Of a stretch of DNA of 39,643 nucleotides, positions 11,881 through 23,400 are shown piece after piece; positions within the stretch are counted from its first letter, which is position 1; each line of letters opens with the position of its first letter. Location: contig JAFGHH010000320.1 in assembly GCA_016930215.1 (NCBI GenBank), positions 1-39,643 of the forward strand, read 5' to 3'. The position numbers and the translations under genes are program-made. The stretch comes from Deltaproteobacteria bacterium (GTDB lineage Bacteria > Myxococcota_A > Polyangia > DRWM01 > JAAZOP01). A model generated the notes under the pieces. The model had not been told where the DNA came from. It made no database searches and saw only the letters and a list, made by a program, of their open reading frames with translations.

Positions 11881-12453
11881 CTACGGCGAGGTGTCGCGGA
11901 ACGGCTCACCCCGCCGGGCACGCTGCAGCAGGTCGGACAGGCCGAGGTTCGCGGCCCACCGCTCGAGATACGCCCACTCGAGCCCCTCGCGCTGGACCCC
12001 GATGATCCCCACGGCATCCGCGTACTGGCGCTCCGAATCGCCCAGCCGGGCCCATTCGAGCTTCGTGAGAACGGTGTCCTCCGCGGTGGCGAAGTCGACG
12101 GTGCGCCCGGCCAGCCGCCCCGGCGCCCTGCGCCGCAGCTCCTCCACGCTGAACGGCCGGTGCTTGCGGACGACGAGGTCGACCTTGAAGGCCGTCTCCA
12201 GGTGGATGGCGTTGAACATCCGCCGCTCCCGGACCGCGTCGAGCGCGTCGGCGTCACTCACGTAGAAGCGTCCTTGGAGCCGCGCGACCAGCCGGGCGAC
12301 GCCGGCTTCGTCCAGGTCGACGACGATGTCCGCGTCCTGGGTCATTCGCGGCACGCCGTGGATGTTGCTGGCGAACGAGCCGGCAACCATGTACGGCACG
12401 CCTGCTTCCACCAGGGCGTCCACCACCTGGCCGACGACCTCCTCCTGCGTCAC
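11881..12453 (-). CDS. nucleotidyltransferase-fold protein, candidate toxin
   Basis: VPYMVAGSFASNIHGVPRMTQDADIVVDLD (G-S...D-x-D NTase motif), TAEDTVLTKLEWARLGDSERQYADAVGII. GTG start overlaps the stop of the upstream small gene by 4 bp (GTGA). Confidence 0.8.
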   Translation of the reverse strand: MTQEEVVGQVVDALVEAGVPYMVAGSFASNIHGVPRMTQDADIVVDLDEAGVARLVARLQGRFYVSDADALDAVRERRMFNAIHLETAFKVDLVVRKHRPFSVEELRRRAPGRLAGRTVDFATAEDTVLTKLEWARLGDSERQYADAVGIIGVQREGLEWAYLERWAANLGLSDLLQRARRGEPFRDTSP

Positions 12454-12710
12454 GGCTCGAGCTCTCGATCGGCGGGATAGGCGCTGTGGAACAGCTCGGC
12501 CCCCAGCCACAGGCGACGGAACGCCTGGAGCACCTCCGGCTCCCCGTACTCGGGATGCCGCCGCCGGATGCCCTCGCGCAGGAGCTTCCGGCTCAGCTCG
12601 GTCAGCTCGAGCCCCACGCGAAGCCGTCGTTCCGGCGACATCCGACGGTAGATCGCGAGCTGCATCTCCGAGGCTTCGGGGCCGGTGTCCATCGCTGCCA
12701 TCGCCGCCAT
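12450..12710 (-). CDS. small helical protein, candidate antitoxin
   Basis: MDTGPEASEMQLAIYRRMSPERRLRVGLELTELSRKLLREGIRRRHPEYGEPEVLQAFRRLWLGAELFHSAYPADRELEP, immediately upstream of and overlapping the NTase gene. Start could also be 12701 or 12692. Confidence 0.75.
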   Translation of the reverse strand: MAAMAAMDTGPEASEMQLAIYRRMSPERRLRVGLELTELSRKLLREGIRRRHPEYGEPEVLQAFRRLWLGAELFHSAYPADRELEP

Positions 12711-12774
12711 CGTATCACGATGGCGCCGCGAAGGCGGTGCTCCGCACGCGCCGGGATTCTTGCCGCCTGCCGGC

Positions 12775-13431
12775 TCACGGCGCGTCGGCCGACAGCCGCG
12801 CCCGGACGGCCTCGGCCTCCGCCGCCCGGCCGCCGGCTTCGTACTGCGTCAGCAGCCGTTCGAGCGCCTCCCGGCGCTCCGGCTCGGGCAGCGCCCGTTC
12901 CAGCCGGTCGATGACTTCGGCGGGCGTTGCGTCGGCGCGCAACGCCTCGAACGTCACCAGGTCCTGCACCGCCTCCCGCCGCCGCCGCCGCTCGTCGTCG
13001 TCCCGCGGCGGGTCGGTGAGCGCCAGCAGCTGCAGCAGCCGCTCCGCGCCGTCGGCGATCCGCCCCGCGTGCTGCTCGCACCACGCCATGCGGTGCAGCG
13101 CGTGGAGCTGCTGCTCGCGCGTCCCCGTGGCGAACACCTGGCCGTAGCCGGACAGTGCCGCCGCGAGGTCCCCGGCGGCGTAGCGCTGGTCGGCGCGGGT
13201 CAGCACGACGGCCGGGTCGGCGGTTCCGCCGGTGCCGTCGGGCCACGGCCGCGGCGCCGGCGTCCCTGCATCCGACGCTCCGTCGTCGTCGTGGGCGTCG
13301 GACTCCTCGTCGGACTCCCCGGAAGGCTCGTCCCAGTCCAACGAGCCCGACGGCGACCAGGAGCTGATCTGGTGGCCGCTGCAGGCGAGCGACGCGAGCA
13401 GGAACGGCGTCGCGGCGGCGAGCGTTCGCAT
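12775..13431 (-). CDS. hypothetical lipoprotein with acidic linker and TPR-like helical C-terminus
   Basis: MRTLAAATPFLLASLACSGHQ (lipobox LASLAC), DEPSGESDEESDAHDDDG linker; starts 1 nt after the upstream stop. Confidence 0.75.
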   Translation of the reverse strand: MRTLAAATPFLLASLACSGHQISSWSPSGSLDWDEPSGESDEESDAHDDDGASDAGTPAPRPWPDGTGGTADPAVVLTRADQRYAAGDLAAALSGYGQVFATGTREQQLHALHRMAWCEQHAGRIADGAERLLQLLALTDPPRDDDERRRRREAVQDLVTFEALRADATPAEVIDRLERALPEPERREALERLLTQYEAGGRAAEAEAVRARLSADAP

Positions 13432-13432
13432 C

Positions 13433-16390
13433 TCAGGGGGCGATCGATTCGCGGACGGGCTCGGACGGCACCGAGGACGGCCTCTTGGGCGGCAGTGTCC
13501 ACGGCGACGGCTTGCGCGGCGACGGCTCCGGCGGGCAGTCCTCGGGCGCGCACAGCCGCCCCCGCGCCAGGTCGTACTTGTTGCTCAGGTTCCCGCTCAC
13601 CACCTCGACCGTCTTCCCCGCGCCGGGGATCGCCGAGTTGAGCTTGGTCTTGAGCCCCTCGCCGCCGCCCTTGCCGAGGATGAAGTAGTACTCGCGACCC
13701 TGGTGCCGCTTGAGCCACTCCGGGAAGTCGGTCCAGTCGCGTTCGAAGCCGTGCTCGGTCATCAGGATCTTGGCCCGGTTGGCCGAGTAGCAGTTCTCGC
13801 CGTGCCAGTTGAGCGAGTAGGCGATCAGCCGCTCCTCGGGGCCGCGGCGCAGCTCGTAGTACAGCTTGACCAGGTAGCCCTCGGACCAGTGCGGCGAGAT
13901 CTCGTTGAAGTACACGTGCAGGCCGAAGCCGGCCCAGCCCAGTGCGGCGGCGCAGAACAGCGCCATCACCAGCCGCCGCGGGTGCTCGAGCAGACCCCGC
14001 GCCCAGACCGGGAGCCGCAGGCTCCGCGCCGCCCGCTCGACCCACACGCTGCCGGGGCGCGCGGACGGCAGCAGCAAGAGCGTCAGCAGCACGCCGAACA
14101 CCGCGGCGAAGACCATCATCTCCGTCGAGTAGTCGAGGTGCTCGCCGAACACCTTGGGGTCCGGCCAGATCCGGTCGTACTTGTACATGTACAGCTGGAT
14201 CAGCCGCTCGTAGCCCCGCAGCCGCGTGCCGATCGTGGTCGTCAGGTCGCGCGCGACGAAGGCGAAGAACACCATCGAGCCGAGCGTGACGATCGGAACC
14301 CAGCGGTGGCGGCTGTCGAGCATCCGATCGACGAGCAGGCCGAGGCACAGGGCGAAGCCGGGCAGCGCCGGGAATACGTAGTGATGGAACTTGGTGGAGT
14401 TCGCGGTGAAGAACGCGAACATCGCCAGGCCCCACAGCGTGGCGAACAACGCCACGCGCTCGCCCTCCGACGGTCGGTTCGGCTCCCGGCGCTCCCAGCG
14501 CAGCCACAACAGCGCGAACACCGCGGCCGGGATCAACGCGGCCCACGGGAAGGTGCCGATGCCGAGCTGCTGGACGAAGTAGCCCAGCGCCCCGCGGTCG
14601 CCGTGCACGCCGCTCGTCGAGCGCTTGAAGTGGTCGTGGACGATGAACTGCTGGAACCACTGGTTGCCGTGGCGCACGATCATCATCGTGTACCAGGGCC
14701 CCGCCGCCGCCAGGAACACCAGCAGCCCGCGCACGATCCGCAGCCGCTTGAGCTCCCGCCACTCGCCCGAGACCAGCAGGTACAACAGGACGATCAGGCC
14801 CGGAATCGCAAACCCCAAGAGCCCCTTGGCCAGCGTCGCCACCGCCGCCGCCAGGTAGAACCCGTACAGGTACACGTCCCGTTGGCTCGGGCCGTCGAAG
14901 CTGCGCGAGGTCCGGCGCGAGACGATCGCCAGCGCCCCGGCCCACAGCCCGAGGAACACCAGGCCCCACATCAGGTGCGTCTTCCCGCGCAACGGCGCCG
15001 GCAGCGGATACGCGATCTTCACCTCGGGCCGCAGCTTGTCGTTGACCTGCGCCGCGTCCACACGACCGGGCTGCCGCGAGCAGTCCAGATCCACACAGTG
15101 GTCGTGGCCGTCCTCGGTCTGCCCCAGCGAGCCCCACAGCAGCACGTCGTTCGTGATCATCGGGTCGCGCGCGACCCGCTCCACCTCGTACGCCGGCGCG
15201 TTGGCGTTGAACACCGCCAGCGTCCGGGCCTTGTTGTGCGTCAGCACCGTCAGCGCCTGCGGCAACGCCACCAGCGTGATCGCCACCAGCAGCACGTGGT
15301 AGGACGACACGCGCAGCCGGCCGCCGAACAGCGAGGTCCCGACGGCCGGTCGGTCGTCCCGCTCCCCCAGCGCCAGGGCCAGGAAGCACAGGCCGACGGT
15401 CAGCGGCGCCACGAACGGCATGTCGGTCATCGCCTGCCGCGCGATCAGGAAGAACTGCGGCATCGTCAAGAGCGCCAGCCCGGCCAGGAACCCGGCCCGC
15501 TTGCCCCAGCGCCGCGAGGCCAGCAGGTAGACCGCCATCACCGTCGCCAGCGCCAGCAGCACGATCGGCACCCGGAACGCCCACTCGATGAGCGGCGGAT
15601 TCCCGTCCGCCGCCGCGTCCTGCCCCAGCCCGACCAGCCCGAACCCCATCAGCCAGAACAGCAGGATCGGCTTGGAGAAGAACCACTCGTTCCAACCCAT
15701 GTCGAGCGTCGAGATCCAGTCGTCCTGCTCGACCATCCGCAGCGCGACCAGGCCGTAGTGCGTCTCCCAGGGGTCCCACAACCCGGCCTGCCCGAGCGTC
15801 GGGAACAGCACGGCGCAGCCCAGCGCGAACAGCGTCACCGACCAGGCGTGGCGCTTGAGCCACGCCACGAACCCCGGCTCGACCGCCGGCAGCTCCGGTC
15901 GTCGGCCCGGGAACAGCCCCGCGACGATCACCGCCGCGCCCGCCGCCACCAGCACCAGGCAGACGATGCCGAGGTAGAACATCGTCGGCGACGGGTGCAG
16001 CGAGTAGCCGGTCTTCCCGGGAATCATCGCCGGGAACCCCAGCTCGTTCAGGATCGTCATCGGCCGGCCGAGCAGATAGGCGACGAATGCGCCGGGGAGC
16101 AGCACGAGCGCCGCGCCGATCCCCACCGTGCGCCAGTTCCGCGCCGGTCGCGCCGGCCGAGTCGCGGTCGGCAGCGGCGCCGCCGCCTCCGGAGCGGGAG
16201 CGTCCCCGGTCTCCGATGCCGCCGGCTCCGTCGCCGGCCCGTCCGCGGCGTTCGGCTCGCTCGCCGATGTCGGCTCCGCCCCCTGCGGCTCGGCCGCGGA
16301 TCCGTCGCCGGTCTTCGCCGCGCCGTCGTCCCCGGTTGCCGAATTCCCCGTCGTTCCTGCGCCCTCGGGGCGCTCTCCCTCGCTGGTCAT
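13433..16390 (-). CDS. PMT/ArnT-like (GT39-type) integral membrane glycosyltransferase
   Basis: FPTLGQAGLWDPWETHYGLVALRMVEQDDWISTLDMGWNEWFFSKPILLFWLM, many TM helices, LARRQAMTDMPFVAPL-like region; Ala/Pro/Glu-rich cytoplasmic N-terminus. Confidence 0.82.
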   Translation of the reverse strand: MTSEGERPEGAGTTGNSATGDDGAAKTGDGSAAEPQGAEPTSASEPNAADGPATEPAASETGDAPAPEAAAPLPTATRPARPARNWRTVGIGAALVLLPGAFVAYLLGRPMTILNELGFPAMIPGKTGYSLHPSPTMFYLGIVCLVLVAAGAAVIVAGLFPGRRPELPAVEPGFVAWLKRHAWSVTLFALGCAVLFPTLGQAGLWDPWETHYGLVALRMVEQDDWISTLDMGWNEWFFSKPILLFWLMGFGLVGLGQDAAADGNPPLIEWAFRVPIVLLALATVMAVYLLASRRWGKRAGFLAGLALLTMPQFFLIARQAMTDMPFVAPLTVGLCFLALALGERDDRPAVGTSLFGGRLRVSSYHVLLVAITLVALPQALTVLTHNKARTLAVFNANAPAYEVERVARDPMITNDVLLWGSLGQTEDGHDHCVDLDCSRQPGRVDAAQVNDKLRPEVKIAYPLPAPLRGKTHLMWGLVFLGLWAGALAIVSRRTSRSFDGPSQRDVYLYGFYLAAAVATLAKGLLGFAIPGLIVLLYLLVSGEWRELKRLRIVRGLLVFLAAAGPWYTMMIVRHGNQWFQQFIVHDHFKRSTSGVHGDRGALGYFVQQLGIGTFPWAALIPAAVFALLWLRWERREPNRPSEGERVALFATLWGLAMFAFFTANSTKFHHYVFPALPGFALCLGLLVDRMLDSRHRWVPIVTLGSMVFFAFVARDLTTTIGTRLRGYERLIQLYMYKYDRIWPDPKVFGEHLDYSTEMMVFAAVFGVLLTLLLLPSARPGSVWVERAARSLRLPVWARGLLEHPRRLVMALFCAAALGWAGFGLHVYFNEISPHWSEGYLVKLYYELRRGPEERLIAYSLNWHGENCYSANRAKILMTEHGFERDWTDFPEWLKRHQGREYYFILGKGGGEGLKTKLNSAIPGAGKTVEVVSGNLSNKYDLARGRLCAPEDCPPEPSPRKPSPWTLPPKRPSSVPSEPVRESIAP

Positions 16391-16399
16391 GGCGGCGGA

Positions 16400-16429
16400 A
16401 ACCTAGTCGCACCTTGGCGGAAGTGTCAA
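16400..16429 (-). promoter_or_regulatory. candidate sigma70-type promoter of the GT39-like gene
   Basis: On the minus strand: TTGACA (16429-16424), 18 bp, TAGGTT (16405-16400), ATG at 16390. Confidence 0.5.
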
Positions 16430-16518
16430 CGACGGATCGGGCACCCGGATCGGCGCCCCGAATCCCACCCTTGATCTTCCGACCGCCATCGAGTGATCTC
16501 CCGACCCGGAGCCCGTGC

Positions 16519-17239
16519 ATGCACGACGGAGCGTCGGCCCGGATCGATCCAATCCTGCTCGCCGCGGCCGAGCTGTTCGACCGCCTCGGCTACGAGAAGG
16601 TACGGCTTCGCGACGTCGCGGCTCGCAGTCACGTCTCGAAGAACACGCTCTACCGGCGGTACCCCCACAAGGCGGCACTGCTCGGCGGCCTCGTCGAGAC
16701 CTTCGCGCGGGAGTTCGCCCTCCATCTCACCGCCTTGACCGATCGGCAGCACGACCCCGGAGTGCGGCGGATGTGTGTGGATGTGTGCGGGGGGGGGGCG
16801 GGATAGGGACGCGCCTTCCGCGGCAACGCCGGAGCGTACGGGCGAGGCCGGATACGCCGACAAGCAGGGCGTCGATCCGGCGCTCCTGCTGACCGCCTTC
16901 GTGACGTTCTTGGGGCGGTATCCCGCGCTGACGCGCGTCGCGCTGGCCGCTCGCGATCCGCTCTGGTCGCACGGCGACCGCAAGGCGACGGCGGCGTTGT
17001 ACGGATCGATCCGCCACTGCATCCACGCGCGGGGCTGTTCGGACGTCTGGGTGGAACAGATCCTGGGCGTTCTGCTGTTCGTCGCGCGCGACATGCAGGG
17101 AACCGGGTCGGTTCGGCCGCCGAGCGGATGGTCGCGGGCGTTCGGGGAGTCGGATCCGTATTCCGTGCGTTCGCCCATCGGCATCCTGCTTCGGCTGTTG
17201 CTCGTGTCCGCCTACCAGGACGCGGACCCGCGTCCCTGA
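16519..17239 (+). pseudogene. TetR/AcrR-family regulator split into two frames at a G10 homopolymer
   Basis: Frame 1 encodes the HTH half (IDPILLAAAELFDRLGYEKVRLRDVAARSHVSKNTLYRRYPHKAALLGGLV) and stops at 16806. Frame 2 carries the C-terminal half (GVDPALLLTAFVTFLGRYPALTRVAL...YQDADPRP) to 17239. Removing one G of 16789-16798 joins them. Confidence 0.85.
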
Positions 17240-17470
17240 GCCCGTACGTTCCTGTCCGGGGCCGGGCGCGGCCGACGCGGCTGCGTGGGTCCGCTTCGCA
17301 CCTTGGCCGACGGTGTGGGCGTGCCCGGACGGTCTGCGGCCCGTGGGGCGCACGTGTACCTCGCACCTCGCGCAGGTGAGTCCGTCGTCCCTCGATCAGT
17401 ACCCCGTGTCCCACGAGCGCGCGGCACCATCGACCTCGTCCGCTTCACGCGCGGGCAAGGAGGGGTCGCG

Positions 17471-20400
17471 ATGGGAGCATCCCGGACGGAGCGCTCGCAC
17501 CGGTGGGTCGCGGTGTTCGCATGCACGATCGCGTTGACGACGATGGCGCGACCGACGGCGGCACGGGCGAACAACGTGTACTTCGATTTCACCATCCCCG
17601 CCGACCTCGGGCCGGTCGTGGACGCGTTGGTCTACGTGCTTCCAACCTACCAGCTCCTGCCGCCGTACCTTCCATCGGCGCACGAGGCGGCGGTATACCG
17701 CGCCATCGGGCTGGCATGCGGCCCCGACGGCGACCCGTCGGAGTGCGCGTTCTACAAGGCCGACTTCAACGACTGCACCGGCTCTTCGTTCGGCGGCTGC
17801 GCGTCGTACAAGTTGTGCACCGACGGCGTGGGTCTGCCGTTTGACGACTACTGCAACACCATCGGCTACGTCGGCCTCGGCGAAGGCGGTTTCAGCACCT
17901 GGGACTTCACGGGCCTGCTGGTTGGCGCCCGCTTCGTGGACATGCGGGAGCTGACCGGACCGGAGGCGGCCGCAATCAACGAGATGGCCGACGCCTTCGC
18001 GGACGGCCTGGCCGGCAAGCGACCCTGGGAGAGCACGATCGGCACCGCCGACCAGTTTCAGGCGCAGCACGGCTACGCCACGACCCGGTTCCTCGAGGAC
18101 AACCGCTTGTACGACGTGCCGTGGACGACGACCATCGTCGGCGACGTGACGGTCCGCAGCTACTCCGTGCCCGGCCTGGTCGAACGGAACCAGGCGATGC
18201 TCACCGCCTCCGCCAGCTTCCTCCTCGACCGGATGCTCCAGGCGTCGCCGGAGGTCGTGCCGCCGAACGACCTGCCGGTCAAGGACTTCTCCACGATTCG
18301 CGCGACGCTCGGCGAACACTGGCGCGCGGGGCTCCTGGTCGCCGGAACGGCCATGGTGGCCTGTCCGGCCCCCTCCGCCGCAGTCCTAGCGACCGCCGCG
18401 CTCAGTGAAGACAGGGCGGAAGCCTGCATCGCAGTGGGAGCCATCATCACAACGTTGCCGGCGGTCGGGCTGCCGTGCATCGGAATGAGCGGCTTCCTGG
18501 GTTCCGTCGCCTGCGGCTCCGAGCATGGCGAGCAGGTGATGGTCCGTCCCGACCTGCTGTACCTCGGGCAGGGGACGCACACGATTGCGGACTCGTTCGC
18601 GCACACCGTGCGCGACTTCCGCAACGTCGTCGCGCCCGGAACCCCGGAGGACGCCCTGTCCGTGGCCGCCTTCCGGTCCAACGGCACCACGCCCTGGTAC
18701 TACCGGCACAGCGACGCGATGGACCACAATGGCAGGTACCACTATCTTGGAGAGGTCTATGCCTTCGACGCCGACGAGGAGTCCGGCGACCCGCTGTTCA
18801 TCGAACGGCTCGGCAACGCCCAGGGCGAGGCCAACATCCGCTACACCGCCGCGGCGATCCGCGACTGGCTCGCGGTGTTCGAAGGGACCGTCGGCGGACC
18901 GCCGCCGACCTTCCAGGAGCGGCTCGAACGCTTCCGCCGCTTCGTCAAGCGGCATCTGGCCTACGCGATGCCGCAGGAGCTGGCGCCGGCGAACCTCCCG
19001 GACTACCGCCGCGCCGAGAAGTGCCGCGCGGACGCCGACTGCGTCGACGCCTTCGAGGACGGCAGCGGAAGCACCGCCGTCTGCGACCTCGTTTCCGGCA
19101 TCTGTCGGCACGTCTGCGCGGCCGACGAGGATTGCCAACCGGGGTTCCGCTGCACGAGCGGCGTCCCCTGGGACTACGCCGGAGTCGTCGCCTCGAACCG
19201 CTACTGCTCCGCCCTGTGGGATCCCTGGGAAAACGTCGCCGACGAGTACCTGATCGGCATCCAGCGCTCCGAACAGGGTGACTTCACCGGCAAGCGATGG
19301 CTGGCGACCTCGAGCGCCGCGAACGAGTGGTACATGATGGAGCGGACCAACACCGGGGAGCCCGAGGGCTTCTCCTACGAACGAATCGAGTGGCACCGTG
19401 CCGGCCTTCGAGCGGGCCTCACCGGGGGCGAGGAGCTGGTCGCCCTGGCGTTCGACGGCCTCGGCTACACCGGAGACGTCCACCCCTTGACGACGTCGGT
19501 TCCGGCGGGCGTGGAGTCCCCGGCCGGCGTGGTCGTCCCGGCCGGCACGCAGTCGATCTACGTCGAGCCGCGGAGGCGCGTCTGTCTTCGCAACCCGGAA
19601 GACCGGCAGCTCTGCCTCTACGGCGGGCTGCACGGCACGGCCGAGGGGCGGCTGATGCGCGCCTGGCGCGGTCGCGTGGCGTCCGTGTCGTGGCAGAACC
19701 TGGACATCGATGGCGACGGCGTCGGCGACAGGTCGGACAACTGCGTGTTCGCCTCCAACTCCGGACAGCAGGACCTCGACGGCGACGGCTACGGCGACGC
19801 CTGCGACCGCGACGTCGACGGCGACCTGGTGCTCGACGACAGCAACGGGTGGTTCGGCTTCGCCAACGGCCTGCGCGACCCGTGCGTTCCGGCCGCGGGC
19901 CGGTGGCCGACGGCCGAGCGCTGCGACGACAACTGCCTGCGCGTCTACAACCCGGCCAAGCGCGACCTCGGCTCCCTGCCCGCCGGGCTGGAGACGCCGT
20001 CGCCCGTGCGGGACCTCGTCCCCGACCAGTTCGACCTCGACGGCGACGGCGTCGGCGACTCGTGCGACCTCGACCCCGACGGGGACCAGGCCGGCCTCGA
20101 GTACGCCTGGCCCGACGACTACGTGCAGGCCGCCGGCGAGCAGCTCCCGGGCCGGCCGCCGCCGAGCAGCCGGACGCCGTTTACCGAATGCGCCGACTTC
20201 CTCTGGTTCCTCTCCGACGACAAGGACGACGACGGCGTCTGCGACCTGTACAACTTCATCCCGTACATCAACAACCTCGTCGACTGGATGCCGGACCAGA
20301 GCTATGGCGCGGCCCCGACCGCAGGCTTCGGCTACCTCAAGCCGTGGTCGGCGCGCGCGCACATCGATACCATGAACGGCCACTACCTCTCCGAGCGGTA

Positions 20401-23400
20401 CCGGTACGATGCGGGCTCGGACGTGCGCGTCAAGCCGCCGCCCGATTCGCTCGCGGAAGAGGACCCGGGCGAGGCCGGCTACACCTGGTACCAGTACGTC
20501 GACCGTCCGGCAGGCCCCGACTACGCGACGTTCGGCTACGAGGGGTGCATGCGCAACCTGGTCGACGTCTGGCACTACTACCAGGGCGATCGGAGCATGA
20601 CGTCCATCGCGGAATCCCCGACGCCCGGCCGCCACGACGTCGAGTTCCTCCAGGCGAAGTCCGACCTGATCGAGCAGCTCGAATCCAACGCCGTCGGCTC
20701 GCCGCCGCACTGGTCGCCGACCCCGTACTACGCCGACCGGCAGGAGTTCGCCCTGGCGAGCGATCGCGACGCCTGGAACACCATGCTCGGCGAGATCAAG
20801 TTCAAGAAGGAGCAGCTCTACCGCAACCTGGAGCCCGAGCTGTGCCGGGTCGACGACTGCATCCGGTTCATGCGGATGAACGGGCCGTTCGACGTCGGCC
20901 CGAACGACCTCGACCCGCTGAGCCGCCGCATCATGGTCGAGGACCAGTATCCCGACCTGGAGCTGGGCACCAACCGCTCGGGCTGGTGCTGGACCGAGAA
21001 CCTCCACAGTGTCGCCGGCGACCCGTCGGACGAGCCGCACAGCACGCAGATCTACTGCGACTTCTGCGAGCACTTCGAGGAACCGACCCCCGCCCAGTGC
21101 CGCGAGGACGACGACCCGGACGAGACGTCGTCCGGCTACAGGAAGTGGTACCGGAACGAGAACCAGCTCGACACCAACCACGACGGCATCGGCGACAAGT
21201 GCTCGGCGTGGGTGGAGCTCGTCGACCTGGAGCAGGACCACGTCACGCAACGCCTCTGGACCGGACACTGGACCAGCAGCGGGAGTTGGGGCACCGACGC
21301 GATGCGCGACGGGTTCGTGGATTGGACCGCGCCCGAAGACCCGCGGGACCCGGAGACCGGTCTGCCGGTCCGCAACGACCAGGACTGGTCGACCGCGCCG
21401 GAGGACGCCGTCGCCCCGGCCGGCCTGTGCGAGCGGTGCACGGAGGAGGGGCTCTCCTGCGAGGTGCGCAAGTACCGCATCTGGCCCAAGCAGGAGCTGG
21501 AGTTCCGCGTCAGCGGCTCCAGCGGCGACCCCGTCCCGAGCACCCTCGGCGCCTGCGCCTGCGACTTGCCGGACCGTGCATCGTGCTACGGCAGCGACGA
21601 TCGCTGCTGGCGCCCCCTCGACGACCTGTGGAAGACGGAGCCGGACGAGTACCTGCTGCAGGCGCAGCGCCGCGAGTTCAACACGACCACAGGTAGACCC
21701 CGCTATCCCGGTTTCCGGCTGTTCGGGAACCGGACGCCGGAGATGTACGGGCGGCTGGTCGTCACCGAGCCGTGCCAGCCGCGGACGCGGCTCGCGGCGG
21801 GCGGGCCGTTCGGGCCACGGTTCTTCGTCGAGTACGGCTGGGACCGGAACCCGGTGTCCGTGGCGGACGGCTGCCAGGAGATCGCGCTGCTGTTCGAGGA
21901 GGGCGAGTACCGCCGGCTCGAATGGGGCTACCACGCGCAGGTGGAGCCGGACCGGCGGGAGCTGGAGGCCGTGGGCGGCTTCTTCGACTGGACGCGGAAC
22001 CCGCGCGGCGAGCAGCTCTGGATGGGCGATGCCGCCGGCCTCTCCTACACCACCGCGATGCGGGTCGGCATCCTCGGCACCCCGGACCCGGCCGACCCCA
22101 CGCGCAAGTACTGGCAGCGGCAGTGGCACACTCGGACCTACGGTTCCTTCGCCGAAGGCGACCCGCCGGAAGGCTCGGTGGCCGACCGCGATCGGCCGGT
22201 GCCGGACACGATGTTCGGGTTGGCGGCCGACGGCGAGGTCGGGCTCGTGACCTACGTCCCCACCTGCGGCGGCCCGATCTGGCCCGAGATCGACATCGTC
22301 GACGGGCCGGTGCCCGAGTGGCCGGGCGACATCCGCTCGATCCCGGCGTTGGACCGCGAGGCGGTTGTCGCGGTGGCGGAGCGGATTTCGGCCGACGGCC
22401 GGGCGTCCGTCGTTCTGGACGTCGCCGAGGTGACGATCGGCACCGGCGAGGTGGACCGGCGGCAGGAGAAGTTCGAGCTGCCGGCGCCCGGCTTCCCAGT
22501 CCGCGACTTCGCGCGCGCGCGGCTGCTCCTGAGCGCGACGAAGGCGGGCGAACTGTTCGACTACGGCGGCCAGAAGCAGACGGCGGAGGTCACCCTCCTC
22601 GTGAGCGGTCGCGACGCAAACGGCATCGCCTCGACCGACGTCTGGATCTCGCGGGGCTGGGACGCCGTGCCGGCCTTCGAGAAGCTCGAAGCGCCGAGCG
22701 GCCCGCCGCCGAACGTCGACCAGGACGCTGCGTCATCGCCCTCCAACCTGCCGAGCTTCGTTCGTCCGCGGCTGTGGTTCGACGCTTCCCGGACGCGGCT
22801 GCTCGTGCTGGCGGGCCGGACCGCCGACGACACGCCGCTCGACCGCGTGTGGAGCTTCGACCTCGCGACCCGCCGCTGGTCGACATTGGTCGGTGTCGGC
22901 GGCCAGGCCGTACCGATTCCGCCGCCTGCGGCGCTCGGGGAGCTGGCCCGCGACCCGGGCGGCGGCCGCGCCTACCTGGTAGCGCCCGGCGAGAACGGCA
23001 TGCACGTCTACGGCATCCGGCCGGGCGACGCGGCGCCGGCGTTCGAGGAGATTCCCGCGGTCGGCGCCCGTCCGGCGCCTCGGAACGACGCCGCGGTCGC
23101 CTACAGTCCGAGCCTGGGCCAAGTGCTTCTCTTCGGCGGGTCGCTCCTCGGCCCCGGCACGACCCCGGGAGATGACGGGACCGCCGTTGCGGCCGGCGCG
23201 GCGACCCTCGGCGACCCGGGCGGTTTCTTGGGAGACCTCTGGGGCTTCGACCCTCGCAAGGGCGTCTGGACGTTGCTGCGACCCGACGCGGGCCCCGGCA
23301 TCGTCCGCGCCGGCGCGGCCCTGGTCGTCGGCAGCGGCGAGAAGGCGTACGTCCTGGGCGGACGCAACGCCTGGGGCGGCCTGCCGGTGGATCGATCGCT

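Noticed and set aside
13232-16474. 1080-aa plus-strand ORF
   Set aside because: Antisense shadow of the GT39-like membrane protein; Arg/Gln/His-rich composition.
18386-22129. 1247-aa minus-strand ORF
   Set aside because: Antisense shadow within the giant secreted protein gene; no recognisable domains.
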